Shown one piece after another: positions 52,022 to 59,529 of a DNA stretch of 64,000 nucleotides (within the stretch, counting starts at the first letter, position 1; every line of letters starts with the position of its first letter). Position numbers and translations under genes: made by a program. The notes beneath the pieces were generated by a model that did not search any database, was not told where the DNA came from, and saw nothing but the letters and a program-made list of their open reading frames with translations. Source of the DNA: Pseudomonadota bacterium. GTDB lineage: Bacteria; Pseudomonadota; Gammaproteobacteria; UBA9339. The stretch covers positions 57,967 through 121,966 of the forward strand of contig JAJXWM010000003.1 in NCBI GenBank assembly GCA_021781615.1, written 5' to 3'.

Positions 52022-52534
52022 ATGAAAATAGCCTTTAAAAAATTTACTAAAAATTATATACCGAAATTCGTCGCTTGGTCGCAAAAGCCACATGTCCGAG
52101 ATATCTGGTTTCAAGATGATTATGAGCCATTAACCATGTATTATGAAAAAGCCAAGAGCAATAACGGTTACGATTATCCATTCATTATTTGCTTGGATGA
52201 CAAACCCATCGGTTTTATTCAATGTTCTGATTTATATGGCTATAAAAAATTATCCCCCAAAGTAAAAGGAATTTTTACTAATGAAGAAGAAGGCAGTTTT
52301 TGTTTAGATTTATTTATCGGTGAAGAGGATTACCTAAATAAAGGTTATGGTACAAAAATAGTGAAGTCTTTTGTTAATAAGATTATTAATGACTTTAAAG
52401 CTAAAATGATATTGATTGACCCAGCATCTTCTAATCAAAGAGCTATTAGATGTTATGAAAAAGCTGGATTTAAGTTTATTCGTAAAGAGTCTATAGGTAC
52501 AACGGAACACTGTATCATGCTATTTACAAAATAA
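52022..52534 (+). CDS. GNAT acetyltransferase of the AAC(6')/Acetyltransf_8 type
   Basis: 170 aa. PIGFIQCSDLYGY, FCLDLFIGEEDYLNKGYGTKIV (motif A), ILIDPASSNQRAIRCYEKAG and F-K-F-I-R-K-E follow AAC(6')-Ib-like acetyltransferases in order. An aminoglycoside substrate is plausible by homology but not shown. It is the second aminoglycoside-enzyme homologue in the window, 8 kb from the APH(6)-like gene. Confidence 0.82.
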   Translation: MKIAFKKFTKNYIPKFVAWSQKPHVRDIWFQDDYEPLTMYYEKAKSNNGYDYPFIICLDDKPIGFIQCSDLYGYKKLSPKVKGIFTNEEEGSFCLDLFIGEEDYLNKGYGTKIVKSFVNKIINDFKAKMILIDPASSNQRAIRCYEKAGFKFIRKESIGTTEHCIMLFTK

Positions 52535-52603
52535 AGGTATCAAGTCAAAACCTCCCCCTGCAATTTGATGCGTGGCATCTGCTGTCATTTGACATACCCC
52601 TTA

Positions 52604-52851
52604 ACTACAAACTGTATTTTTCCGGTGGGTTGCCAGAAAAATCGGCAATTACTGCCTTTGCTTCGGATAAATAGAACACTTCAAAAATGGGATTATCGAA
52701 GTTATGGTACTGTCCCTTTACAATTGGCTTGTTCATACAGCGTTATTTCACAACCTTATTGTTTTCAAACACCACCTTACCACTCAAGCGAATCCATGCA
52801 TAAGTATTGCTTGAGGCAGATATTTCTATATAAGGATTAGCCTGCATATCT
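52604..52851 (-). pseudogene. Pyridoxamine 5'-phosphate oxidase-family gene, 3' part
   Basis: Reading leftward from 52851: MQANPYIEISASSNTYAWIR, LSGKVVFENN, a TAA at 52743-52745, then NPIFEVFYLSEAKAVIADFS and GNPPEKYSL with the natural stop at 52604. These are the C-terminal blocks of small PPOX/FMN-binding proteins. The 5' end of the same gene lies at 53867-53920, on the other side of the IS110 element. Confidence 0.75.
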
Positions 52852-53866
52852 GCTATGTGAGTTGTCAAGTAGCTTTAAGCAATACAACCCCTTAAAAATC
52901 ATTTTCTTATGATTTTATCTGTAATTATCAAAAAATTATAGAATTAAAATTAGTTCTTATTGTTTTATGTTTGCTCGAGTATGGGCTTAGTTACCCTATC
53001 TGCTATTCGTGGTCAATTCCGTAAAATCGCCACAAGCTGTTCTTTCGAGTTCATTAAGATGGCGCCCCAAACTTTATAACGTAGTCAAATTTCTTTGCCA
53101 CAAGATATGCGACGAGGTCACCAAAAACATAACAATAAAAACATCCTCCTAATCTCTATAATTGTTTTTTACAAATTCGCCAACTTGTTGGCGAATCAAC
53201 AAGCATCTACCTTCATATTTAAAAGCTCGTTGTTAGCAGGCGCGTTAGGGCGCCATAACTCTCCAGTTTTAAAACATGCTCTGATACAACCAATGATCTT
53301 TCTAGCTATCGCAACTACCGCTCTTTTCTTGCCAGCTTTTTTACTTATTCGCTCATATATCTCTAATAAACGTCGGTCTTGTTTTATGCTCCTCCAATCT
53401 ATTTGTACTAAGATCATTCGTAACAAAGCCTTACCTTGACGACTAATGCTCCCAAGGCTTTTGTGTTCTCCTGAAGAATATTCGCTTGGAGTTAAGCCTG
53501 TATAACCAAATAAACCTTTTTCATTGTGAAAGTTGCTCATATCTCCCAATTCATTAGCCAATATCCTTGCACTCAAAGCACCAACCCCAGGCACAGTTCT
53601 GTACATTATGTCGATACTATCCTTTTTAGCCTGTTCACCCAATTTTTTTAATATCTCTTTTATCTTGCTATCTAAATCCAACCAAATCTGAATAAATAAG
53701 TTAACGCTGTATTTCATTTCTTCGCACAGCTCAAGATGTTGGATTTTTTTGAGCCAAGTTTTGCAAATTTTTGTATCATCCATAGGATCAATCAATCCTT
53801 GGGTAAACAACAGACTCTTTAACTGGTTGCCTATACGCTTCTTATGATCAACCAGCTTATTTCTGG
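52852..53866 (-). mobile_element. IS110/IS1111-type element inserted in a PPOX-family gene
   Basis: The boundaries are set by the broken host gene: ...LAT before it (53867) and MQANPYIEIS after it (52851). It contains a 5'-truncated transposase gene (53196-53866) and a ~345-bp non-coding 3' end (52852-53195). Within the end, a ~240-bp block recurs as a solo copy at 39050-39255. In the IS1111 group the guide (bridge) RNA is encoded in the non-coding end next to the transposase, so this region is a candidate for it. Confidence 0.7.
53196..53866 (-). pseudogene. IS110-family transposase, C-terminal ~220 aa
   Basis: NKLVDHKKRIGNQLKSLL, MYRTVPGVGALSARILANEL, KGLFGYTGLTPSEYSSGEHK and GSISRQGKALLRMILVQ are the C-terminal transposase_20 blocks with the serine-containing motif. 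The N-terminal DEDD (RuvC-like) domain is missing, so it cannot move by itself. The frame joins directly to the host gene remnant at 53866. Confidence 0.85.
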
Positions 53867-53920
53867 TGTTGCCAAAAACTGTAACGGATTTTCAGTTAAA
53901 AATTTTACTACTTTATTCAT
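53867..53920 (-). pseudogene. Pyridoxamine 5'-phosphate oxidase-family gene, 5' part
   Basis: GGAGGT and 9 spacer bases precede ATG at 53920; the 18 codons read MNKVVKFLTENPLQFLAT, the typical start of small PPOX-family proteins. The reading frame is cut by the IS110 element. Together with 52604-52851 it makes one disrupted gene. Confidence 0.7.
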
Positions 53921-53976
53921 TTTTATATACCTCCATACAATATAAGTTTTTAATTTTAGGTTTGATTTTTTTACCC

Positions 53977-54354
53977 GTGATAATACACTACTGCAGTAAA
54001 GATAATTTGAGAAGTAAGCACTTTATAGTACCATATGTAGACGATGAAGTTTTAAAAACCTTACGTGAGCTATACGTAAGCACCGATAAGCCACTATCTC
54101 ATATAATATCCGACATCGGGTACAGGGTAAAACAGCACCATGACACACATTCAAATCAACAGGAAGATAAGAAAGCCGAACTAGTAGATAAGCATGCAGA
54201 ATATTTACTAAAAATCATGGCCATTAACACGGATGCTTATAGATGTGTACGTAACGAAAAATCTAAATATAAAGAAAATACTATTGATGAAGTTCTACCC
54301 ACAATTAGCTCCAATGCCCAGAATTTTATTAACAGAAAATTGGGTAACAGCTAA
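53977..54354 (+). CDS. Hypothetical protein, start uncertain, possibly 5'-truncated
   Basis: The frame is open from 53866, but its first part is antisense to the PPOX start and the IS junction, so coding probably begins later; GTG at 53977 is one choice. YVDDEVLKTLRELYVSTDKP and the polar helical tail (NRKLGNS end) look coding. No ribosome binding site or family recognised. Confidence 0.45.
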   Translation: MIIHYCSKDNLRSKHFIVPYVDDEVLKTLRELYVSTDKPLSHIISDIGYRVKQHHDTHSNQQEDKKAELVDKHAEYLLKIMAINTDAYRCVRNEKSKYKENTIDEVLPTISSNAQNFINRKLGNS

Positions 54355-54482
54355 TGTATTTACCACTAAACATAGCAAAAATTGGTGTTATAGCGAGCGC
54401 ATTAGAGGAACCACAAGAGGAACCACAAAATAAGATTTTAATATTTAAAATAAGAAATTTGCTTATAATCCTTTGATTTTAT

Positions 54483-54527
54483 TGGTGCCGGCAAGAGGAG
54501 TTGAACCTCCGACCTCCTGATTACGAA
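54483..54527 (-). other. tRNA-Thr(CGU) 3'-half fragment, second attachment-site scar
   Basis: Same 45-bp 3' tRNA segment as 49070-49114 (two mismatches), in the same direction, ending with GCCGGCACCA. Identity stops right after the anticodon loop. With the copy at 49070 it brackets 5.4 kb; the tyrosine integrase lies 2.2 kb further right. No intact tRNA-Thr is in the window. Confidence 0.75.
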
Positions 54528-54644
54528 TCTCGTGGTATACGCATTTTCCGTGATTATCAATCTTTAACAAACCTTTACATCGCTTTATAAGCTGCGTAAC
54601 ATAAGCTTTATAGAGCCCCCTTAAAATTAATCAAAGTTAATACC

Positions 54645-54687
54645 AAAAGTAGCTCATAGGTAGCTCTGTGTCAAGAGCTACTTTTTT
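54645..54687 (+). terminator. Rho-independent terminator-like hairpin
   Basis: AAAAGTAGCTC (54645-54655) pairs with GAGCTACTTTT (54675-54685), ending in a run of six T. It would end transcription coming from the island on the left. Confidence 0.65.
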
Positions 54688-54787
54688 ACGGTATTGTGAG
54701 TTATAGTGGTGTATTGGTATAATTCTATTGGCTAGAGGTGATTTTTGCGGCAAGATATGATTTTAGATTTATTTTTAGTGAGGCGAT

Positions 54788-55786
54788 ATGAACGAAGAAA
54801 TACAAAGCGATAAAAATCAGATATTGATTTATAAAACAGAAACTGGGCAATATTCTGTCGAAGTGTTATTGGACGGCGATACTGTTTGGCTTACACAAAA
54901 ACAGATGGCGGAACTGTTTGATAAATCGAAATCGACAATAAATGAGCATATTCAGAACATTTATAACAGCAAAGAGTTACCGTTAGACAACACCATGAAG
55001 AAATTCGGAATTTCCGAATTTTCTACTAAACCTACGAATTATTATAATCTGGACGTTATTATATCGGTTGGCTATCGAGTTAACTCCATACGTGGCACCC
55101 AATTTCGTATCTGGGCAACTCGTACCCTTAAAAATCACTTGCTTAAAGGTTATACCATTAACCAAAAACGCCTTGCTGAAACGGGAATGAAAGAATTAGA
55201 GAATGCTTTGCAATTTATAAAGCAAGCTAGTAGTCGCCGTCAACTTACCAATAAAGAAGCACAAGGATTACTGGGCGTTATCACAAAATATGCTAAATCA
55301 TGGTTATTGCTGAAAAGTTATGATGAAGATAATTTACCACCCACCAATGGACAATTGCCAAAATTCAATCTTACCTATGAAGACGCTCTAAATTCTATTA
55401 AAGAACTAAAAAAAGCACTTATGGCTAAAGAGGAAGCGGGCAGTTTATTTGGCAATGAGCGAGATCATGGTTTGGAAGCTATTTTAGGCAACATAGAACA
55501 AAGCTTTGACGGTCAAGAATTATACCCAACATTAGAAGGAAGAGCCGCTCATCTACTTTACTTTATTATTAAAGATCATCCCTTCTCAGACGGCAATAAA
55601 CGCATTGCCTCATTATTGTTTATTTATTATTTAGACAAAAATAATAATCTCTATAAAACAGATGGCGAGATGATTATTGACGATAATGCGCTTGTAGCAT
55701 TGGCATTACTAATTGCAGAAAGTGAACCAAAAAGCAAAGAATTGATGATTGCATTAATCAAGAATCTATTAGCTGAGGCAAATTAG
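54788..55786 (+). CDS. RhuM-type virulence protein fused to a Fic/Doc domain
   Basis: 332 aa. Residues ~1-135 are the RhuM domain (DGDTVWLTQKQMAELFDKSK, VGYRVNSIRGTQFRIWAT, LKNHLLKGYTIN). The C-terminal Fic/Doc part has HPFSDGNKRIASLLFIYYL around His264, a mixture of the Fic HPF-x-x-GN and Doc NKR forms. Such enzymes transfer AMP or phosphate to target proteins. No separate inhibitor helix gene is visible next door. It is the first gene of an integrase-linked module. Confidence 0.88.
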   Translation: MNEEIQSDKNQILIYKTETGQYSVEVLLDGDTVWLTQKQMAELFDKSKSTINEHIQNIYNSKELPLDNTMKKFGISEFSTKPTNYYNLDVIISVGYRVNSIRGTQFRIWATRTLKNHLLKGYTINQKRLAETGMKELENALQFIKQASSRRQLTNKEAQGLLGVITKYAKSWLLLKSYDEDNLPPTNGQLPKFNLTYEDALNSIKELKKALMAKEEAGSLFGNERDHGLEAILGNIEQSFDGQELYPTLEGRAAHLLYFIIKDHPFSDGNKRIASLLFIYYLDKNNNLYKTDGEMIIDDNALVALALLIAESEPKSKELMIALIKNLLAEAN

Positions 55787-55840
55787 TCAAAAACAACTCC
55801 TTGTGGTTTAAAACGATAACAATTTGAGGAAATAATCACC

Positions 55841-56680
55841 ATGAGAAACACTTTAGCTATATTTGAAGATTTCAAAATCCGTAGAATTTACGATGAAGAA
55901 AAAGAGATGTGGTATTTTTCTGTTGTGGACATCGTTGGCGCGTTAATCCAGCAAAAGGATTTTCAAACTACGAGAAAATATTGGAATAAGTTAAAAGAGC
56001 GCTTAAATAAGGAGGGTAGCGAGTCGGTGACAAAATGTCACCAACTGAAATTAGAGGCTGCCGATGGTAAAAAATACCTAACAGATGTTGCTAATCCCGA
56101 GACGCTTTTACGCCTTATTCAATCCGTACCAAGCCCAAAAGCGGAACCAATTAAACTATGGCTGGCAAAAGTAGGCTATGAAAGAATGCAAGAAATAGCT
56201 GACCCCGAAAAGTCGCTAAACCGAGCCAGAGAAAATTGGAAAAAACATGGCAGAAGCGGGAAATGGATACAACAAAGGATGATGGGACAGGAAACACGTA
56301 ATAAGCTAACTGACTATTGGAGCAAGCACGAAGTAACCAAAGAGGAGGAATATACAATACTCACTAACATTATTCATCAAGAATGGTCAGATGTTACCGT
56401 TAAAGAGCATAAAGATCTCAAAGGTCTAAAAACTCAAAACTTAAGAGATCACATGACCGAAGCTGAACTCATTTTTACTGCTTTAGCAGAGTTATCGACC
56501 AGACAAATAGCAGAAACCACGGAAGCAAAAGGGATGACAAAAAACAAAATTGCTGGAATAAAAGGCGGCAGGGTTGCCAAAAAAGCGAGATGCGACCTAG
56601 AGGCACAAACTGGAAAAAAAGTAGTTTCTAAAACTAATTATCTACTACCACGAAACACAAAAACCATAGACAATAAATAA
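55841..56680 (+). CDS. Bro-N domain / DinD-like antirepressor protein
   Basis: 279 aa. KIRRIYDEEKEMWYFSVVDI and the DFQTTRKYWNKLKERLNKEG block form the Bro-N domain. YLTDVANPETLLRLIQSVPSPKAEP follows. The C-terminal half (RARENWKKHGRSGKWIQQRM, TNIIHQEWSDVTVKEHK, GGRVAKKAR) is as in DinD-like proteins. Role in phage or SOS response is likely but unproven. It lies between the Fic gene (54 bp) and the integrase (1 bp). Confidence 0.82.
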   Translation: MRNTLAIFEDFKIRRIYDEEKEMWYFSVVDIVGALIQQKDFQTTRKYWNKLKERLNKEGSESVTKCHQLKLEAADGKKYLTDVANPETLLRLIQSVPSPKAEPIKLWLAKVGYERMQEIADPEKSLNRARENWKKHGRSGKWIQQRMMGQETRNKLTDYWSKHEVTKEEEYTILTNIIHQEWSDVTVKEHKDLKGLKTQNLRDHMTEAELIFTALAELSTRQIAETTEAKGMTKNKIAGIKGGRVAKKARCDLEAQTGKKVVSKTNYLLPRNTKTIDNK

Positions 56681-56681
56681 C

Positions 56682-57851
56682 ATGAAAAATAAACTCAATT
56701 TCATTAAAAAATCGCTTGCTGCATTACGAATACCTGCCAAAAAAATTGCGGTATATCATGATACGACTAAACAAGGGCTTAAATTGTTGGTTCGTCCTAC
56801 GGGAATAAAAACCTTTGTGCTTTATCGTAAAATTCAAGGCAGACCTGAGCGTGCCACCATTGGTCGCTTTCCGGAAGTTACGATTGAACAAGCTCGTAAA
56901 CAAGTAGATATTCTAAATGCCAAGATAGCTTCCGGTATTAATCCCAATGAAGAAAAAAGAGGGTTACGACCTGAAATGACTATAAAAGGTCTTTTTGAGA
57001 AATATTTAGAAAGATACGCAAAAGTACATAAAAAATCATGGCAAGAAGACGCCAACCAATTTCGCCGTTACCTTAAGGGATGGGAAAATCGCAGATTATC
57101 TTCTATTCGTAAATCTCATATCCAAAAATTACACGCCAAAGTTGGAGCCAGCAAAGGACATTATGCAGCCAATAGATTGCTAGCTTTACTACATACCTTA
57201 TTTAACAGAGCAATCGATTGGGGTTGGGACAATGCTAACCCTGCACATGGTATTAAAAAATTTAAAGAAAAATCGCGCGATCGATTTATTCAGTCTGACG
57301 AACTCCCAAAATTTTTTGCGGCATTAAGCGAAGAAAACAGCATTATTGTCCGTGACTACATTTTACTTAGTTTGTTAACTGGAGCCAGACGCTCGAATGT
57401 TCTTGCAATGCGCTTCGAAGAAATTAACTTTGATAGAACCACCTGGACAATTCCAGTTACAAAGACCGGCGAAAGCCATACGGTACCACTAGTACCAGCG
57501 GCGATTGATGTATTAAAATCACGGCAAAAAGACAGCACCAATAACAGCCCATGGGTTTTTCCCGGCACTGGCGTTACTGGTCATCTGGTAGAGACAAAAA
57601 AACCCTGGAAAAGAATTTTAGACAAAGCAGGCATAAAAAATCTAAGAATTCATGATTTACGACGCTCACTTGGAAGTTGGCAAGCTGCTACCGGAGCCAA
57701 TCTATCGATTATCGGTAAAACTTTGGCGCACAAAAATGTTAGCACTACAGCAATTTATGCGCGCTTAAACATTGACCCCATAAGAGAATCAATGAACAAA
57801 GCTACTGATGCAATGTTGAGTGCTGCGGGAGTTAAGTTAATGGAACCATAA
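56682..57851 (+). CDS. int: Tyrosine recombinase / phage-type integrase
   Basis: 389 aa. The N-terminal arm-binding domain reads GLKLLVRPTGIKTFVLYRK and GRFPEVTIEQARKQ. A core-binding SAM-like domain follows. Catalytic residues: Arg in LLTGARRSNVLAMRFEE, H-x-x-R at His324 in IHDLRRSLGSWQ, His in LAHKNVSTTAIYARL with the nucleophilic Tyr. Integrases of this type use tRNA 3' ends; tRNA-Thr scars are present at 49070 and 54483. It is apparently intact. Confidence 0.93.
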   Translation: MKNKLNFIKKSLAALRIPAKKIAVYHDTTKQGLKLLVRPTGIKTFVLYRKIQGRPERATIGRFPEVTIEQARKQVDILNAKIASGINPNEEKRGLRPEMTIKGLFEKYLERYAKVHKKSWQEDANQFRRYLKGWENRRLSSIRKSHIQKLHAKVGASKGHYAANRLLALLHTLFNRAIDWGWDNANPAHGIKKFKEKSRDRFIQSDELPKFFAALSEENSIIVRDYILLSLLTGARRSNVLAMRFEEINFDRTTWTIPVTKTGESHTVPLVPAAIDVLKSRQKDSTNNSPWVFPGTGVTGHLVETKKPWKRILDKAGIKNLRIHDLRRSLGSWQAATGANLSIIGKTLAHKNVSTTAIYARLNIDPIRESMNKATDAMLSAAGVKLMEP

Positions 57852-57939
57852 CAGATCACTAAATTAAAAGCCAATCCAGTTTTTATAATTCAGACCTACC
57901 CCATACTGCAAAAATATATCGCTTCCATGTGAATGAATT

Positions 57940-58257
57940 TTAGGGATTAAGATTGCTAAAATGTTTGGCGAATATGGCGACACACTGGATTATAAAAATA
58001 AGCCAAATTAACCACCAGTTCCTTGATTTATTTTTTTTAAAAAAATTAATGCCCATATCTATAAGCAAGGGTATTATTACTAATAGACTTGCACGCCCAA
58101 TTATAGAACCGAACAAATAACTAACCGCATTAGGATTACTATGTGCCAGCTTAGTTAATGTACCTGCCGGCATTACTAGGATGGGAATTATTGATATAAA
58201 TATAGAAGCACTAATCAGCAAACAAAGCTGCAATTTATTTTTATTTTCTTGATTCAT
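57940..58257 (-). CDS. Small membrane protein, 105 aa
   Basis: Three predicted membrane helices: LQLCLLISASIFISIIPILV, SIIGRASLLVIIPLLIDMGI and WWLIWLIFIIQCVAIFA. No family recognised. Isolated, between the integrase and an IS481 element. Confidence 0.55.
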   Translation of the reverse strand: MNQENKNKLQLCLLISASIFISIIPILVMPAGTLTKLAHSNPNAVSYLFGSIIGRASLLVIIPLLIDMGINFFKKNKSRNWWLIWLIFIIQCVAIFAKHFSNLNP

Positions 58258-58499
58258 ATTAACTTACCTTAAGTTACAAAAATTAATTAAACTTATTTTT
58301 CAGGAAAACATGAGATTAATTACACAGATCTAAAGGTAACATACTGCACAAATAATTCAATCTCATTAAAGTAATCGGGGCAACCTTTTCAGGGAGATTT
58401 ATTTAGTTATTGTCAAAGCCGGCTATACCAAAATCGTACCAAGAACATTCTGCCTTCAGGGACTGTGATAGTCATAACTAGGGCGGACGTTTAAGCCTA

Positions 58500-58541
58500 T
58501 TAATTTGTGGATAACTAAAAAGCAAGTTATCCACAAATTAA
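58500..58541. repeat. Perfect 16-bp palindrome at the 3' end of the IS481 gene
   Basis: TTAATTTGTGGATAAC (58500-58515) and its exact complement (58526-58541) enclose TAAAAAGCAA; after a 2-nt mismatch, GCCT/AGGC extend the stem. It may be the transposase terminator or part of the element's end structure. Confidence 0.7.
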
Positions 58542-58546
58542 CAGGC

Positions 58547-59491
58547 TCAACAGTAACTATAGTTTTTATCATGGTTAATATTTAAATTTTGGTTTAATTT
58601 TTGTCGTAAAACTTCATAAGGGGTTTTGCCTTTTAAACCGCCATGAGGTCTATCATAGTTATAAAATTTTTCCCACTCCTTAGCTTTTTTTATAAGATCA
58701 ACATCATCATGATAGGTTAAAAGCTGGTAAAATTCGCGCTCGTCACAACCGTGAGAACGCTCTACTTTCCCGTTTAATCTTGGTGTCCGTGGTTTTATGT
58801 AAACATGATGCATCCCCAGGTCTTCTATATACCAGTGAAATTTTGCTTGAAATTCATGGCCATTATCAGTTTGTATGGTATGTATCCTAAAAGGAAATTT
58901 TTTTATTACGTAATTAATGAAGTCAATGGCATTTGCTTGAGTATGCTTGGAATAAATTTTAATTGCTCTAATCCTGGTGGCATCATCAATAGCTGTACAT
59001 TGGAATTTTTTAATGCGTTGCTTTTCTTTTTCAAAATTTAAAAATTTTACATCCACTTGTACTCGATGTCCTGGAACTTGTTTTTCGTAGCGTTTAAAAA
59101 CGCTGGGGATATTTCTTTTCCTCATATTGTTTGGCAATCTATTAACCCCATGCCGCAATAAAACACAGCGGGTTCCTGAAGCTGATACTTTAATACCATG
59201 ATAGCGCATGAGATACCAAGCTATTCTCTGTTGTCCAAAATGATATGTTCTTCTTAAGTACAAAATTTTTTCTTCGATTTCTTTAGATAGCCTAAGCGTA
59301 GGATTTTCAGAACATGGTTTGCTATTTACCAGACCAGCTTCCCCCTTTTGTAAATAATCTTTTTGCCAACGATACAATGTATCTCTACTAATGCCAAAGT
59401 ATCTACATGTCTCTGTTTTATTACCAATTTGTTTAGCATATTCTAAAGCTCGTAACTTACGATTGATATCGCTAAGCTCTTTTCTGGTCAT
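58547..59491 (-). CDS. IS481-family transposase
   Basis: 314 aa, apparently full length. The N-terminal helix-turn-helix (TETCRYFGISRDTLYRWQ) is followed by the rve catalytic core. The DDE residues lie in RVQVDVKFLNF, TIQTDNGHEFQ and RLNGKVERSHGCDEREFY. The end FYNYDRPHGGLKGKTPYEVL is typical. It sits 38 bp from the 3' end of the second solenoid gene and starts just beside it. The only transposase in the window that looks intact. Confidence 0.92.
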   Translation of the reverse strand: MTRKELSDINRKLRALEYAKQIGNKTETCRYFGISRDTLYRWQKDYLQKGEAGLVNSKPCSENPTLRLSKEIEEKILYLRRTYHFGQQRIAWYLMRYHGIKVSASGTRCVLLRHGVNRLPNNMRKRNIPSVFKRYEKQVPGHRVQVDVKFLNFEKEKQRIKKFQCTAIDDATRIRAIKIYSKHTQANAIDFINYVIKKFPFRIHTIQTDNGHEFQAKFHWYIEDLGMHHVYIKPRTPRLNGKVERSHGCDEREFYQLLTYHDDVDLIKKAKEWEKFYNYDRPHGGLKGKTPYEVLRQKLNQNLNINHDKNYSYC

Positions 59492-59529
59492 TGGTCGCTC
59501 CCTAGTTTTTTGATTTAGTTTACTTCATT

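Larger units (their letters stand above)
54355..54787. other. Intergenic region holding the right tRNA scar and a terminator
   Basis: No gene. It contains the tRNA-Thr fragment (54483-54527), a terminator hairpin (54645-54687) and the region upstream of the Fic gene (TATAGTGG-like sequence near 54700, weak). Confidence 0.5.

Noticed and set aside
52565..52840. Rightward frame of 91 aa
   Set aside because: The opposite strand reads as the 3' part of a PPOX-family gene, which has clear family motifs.
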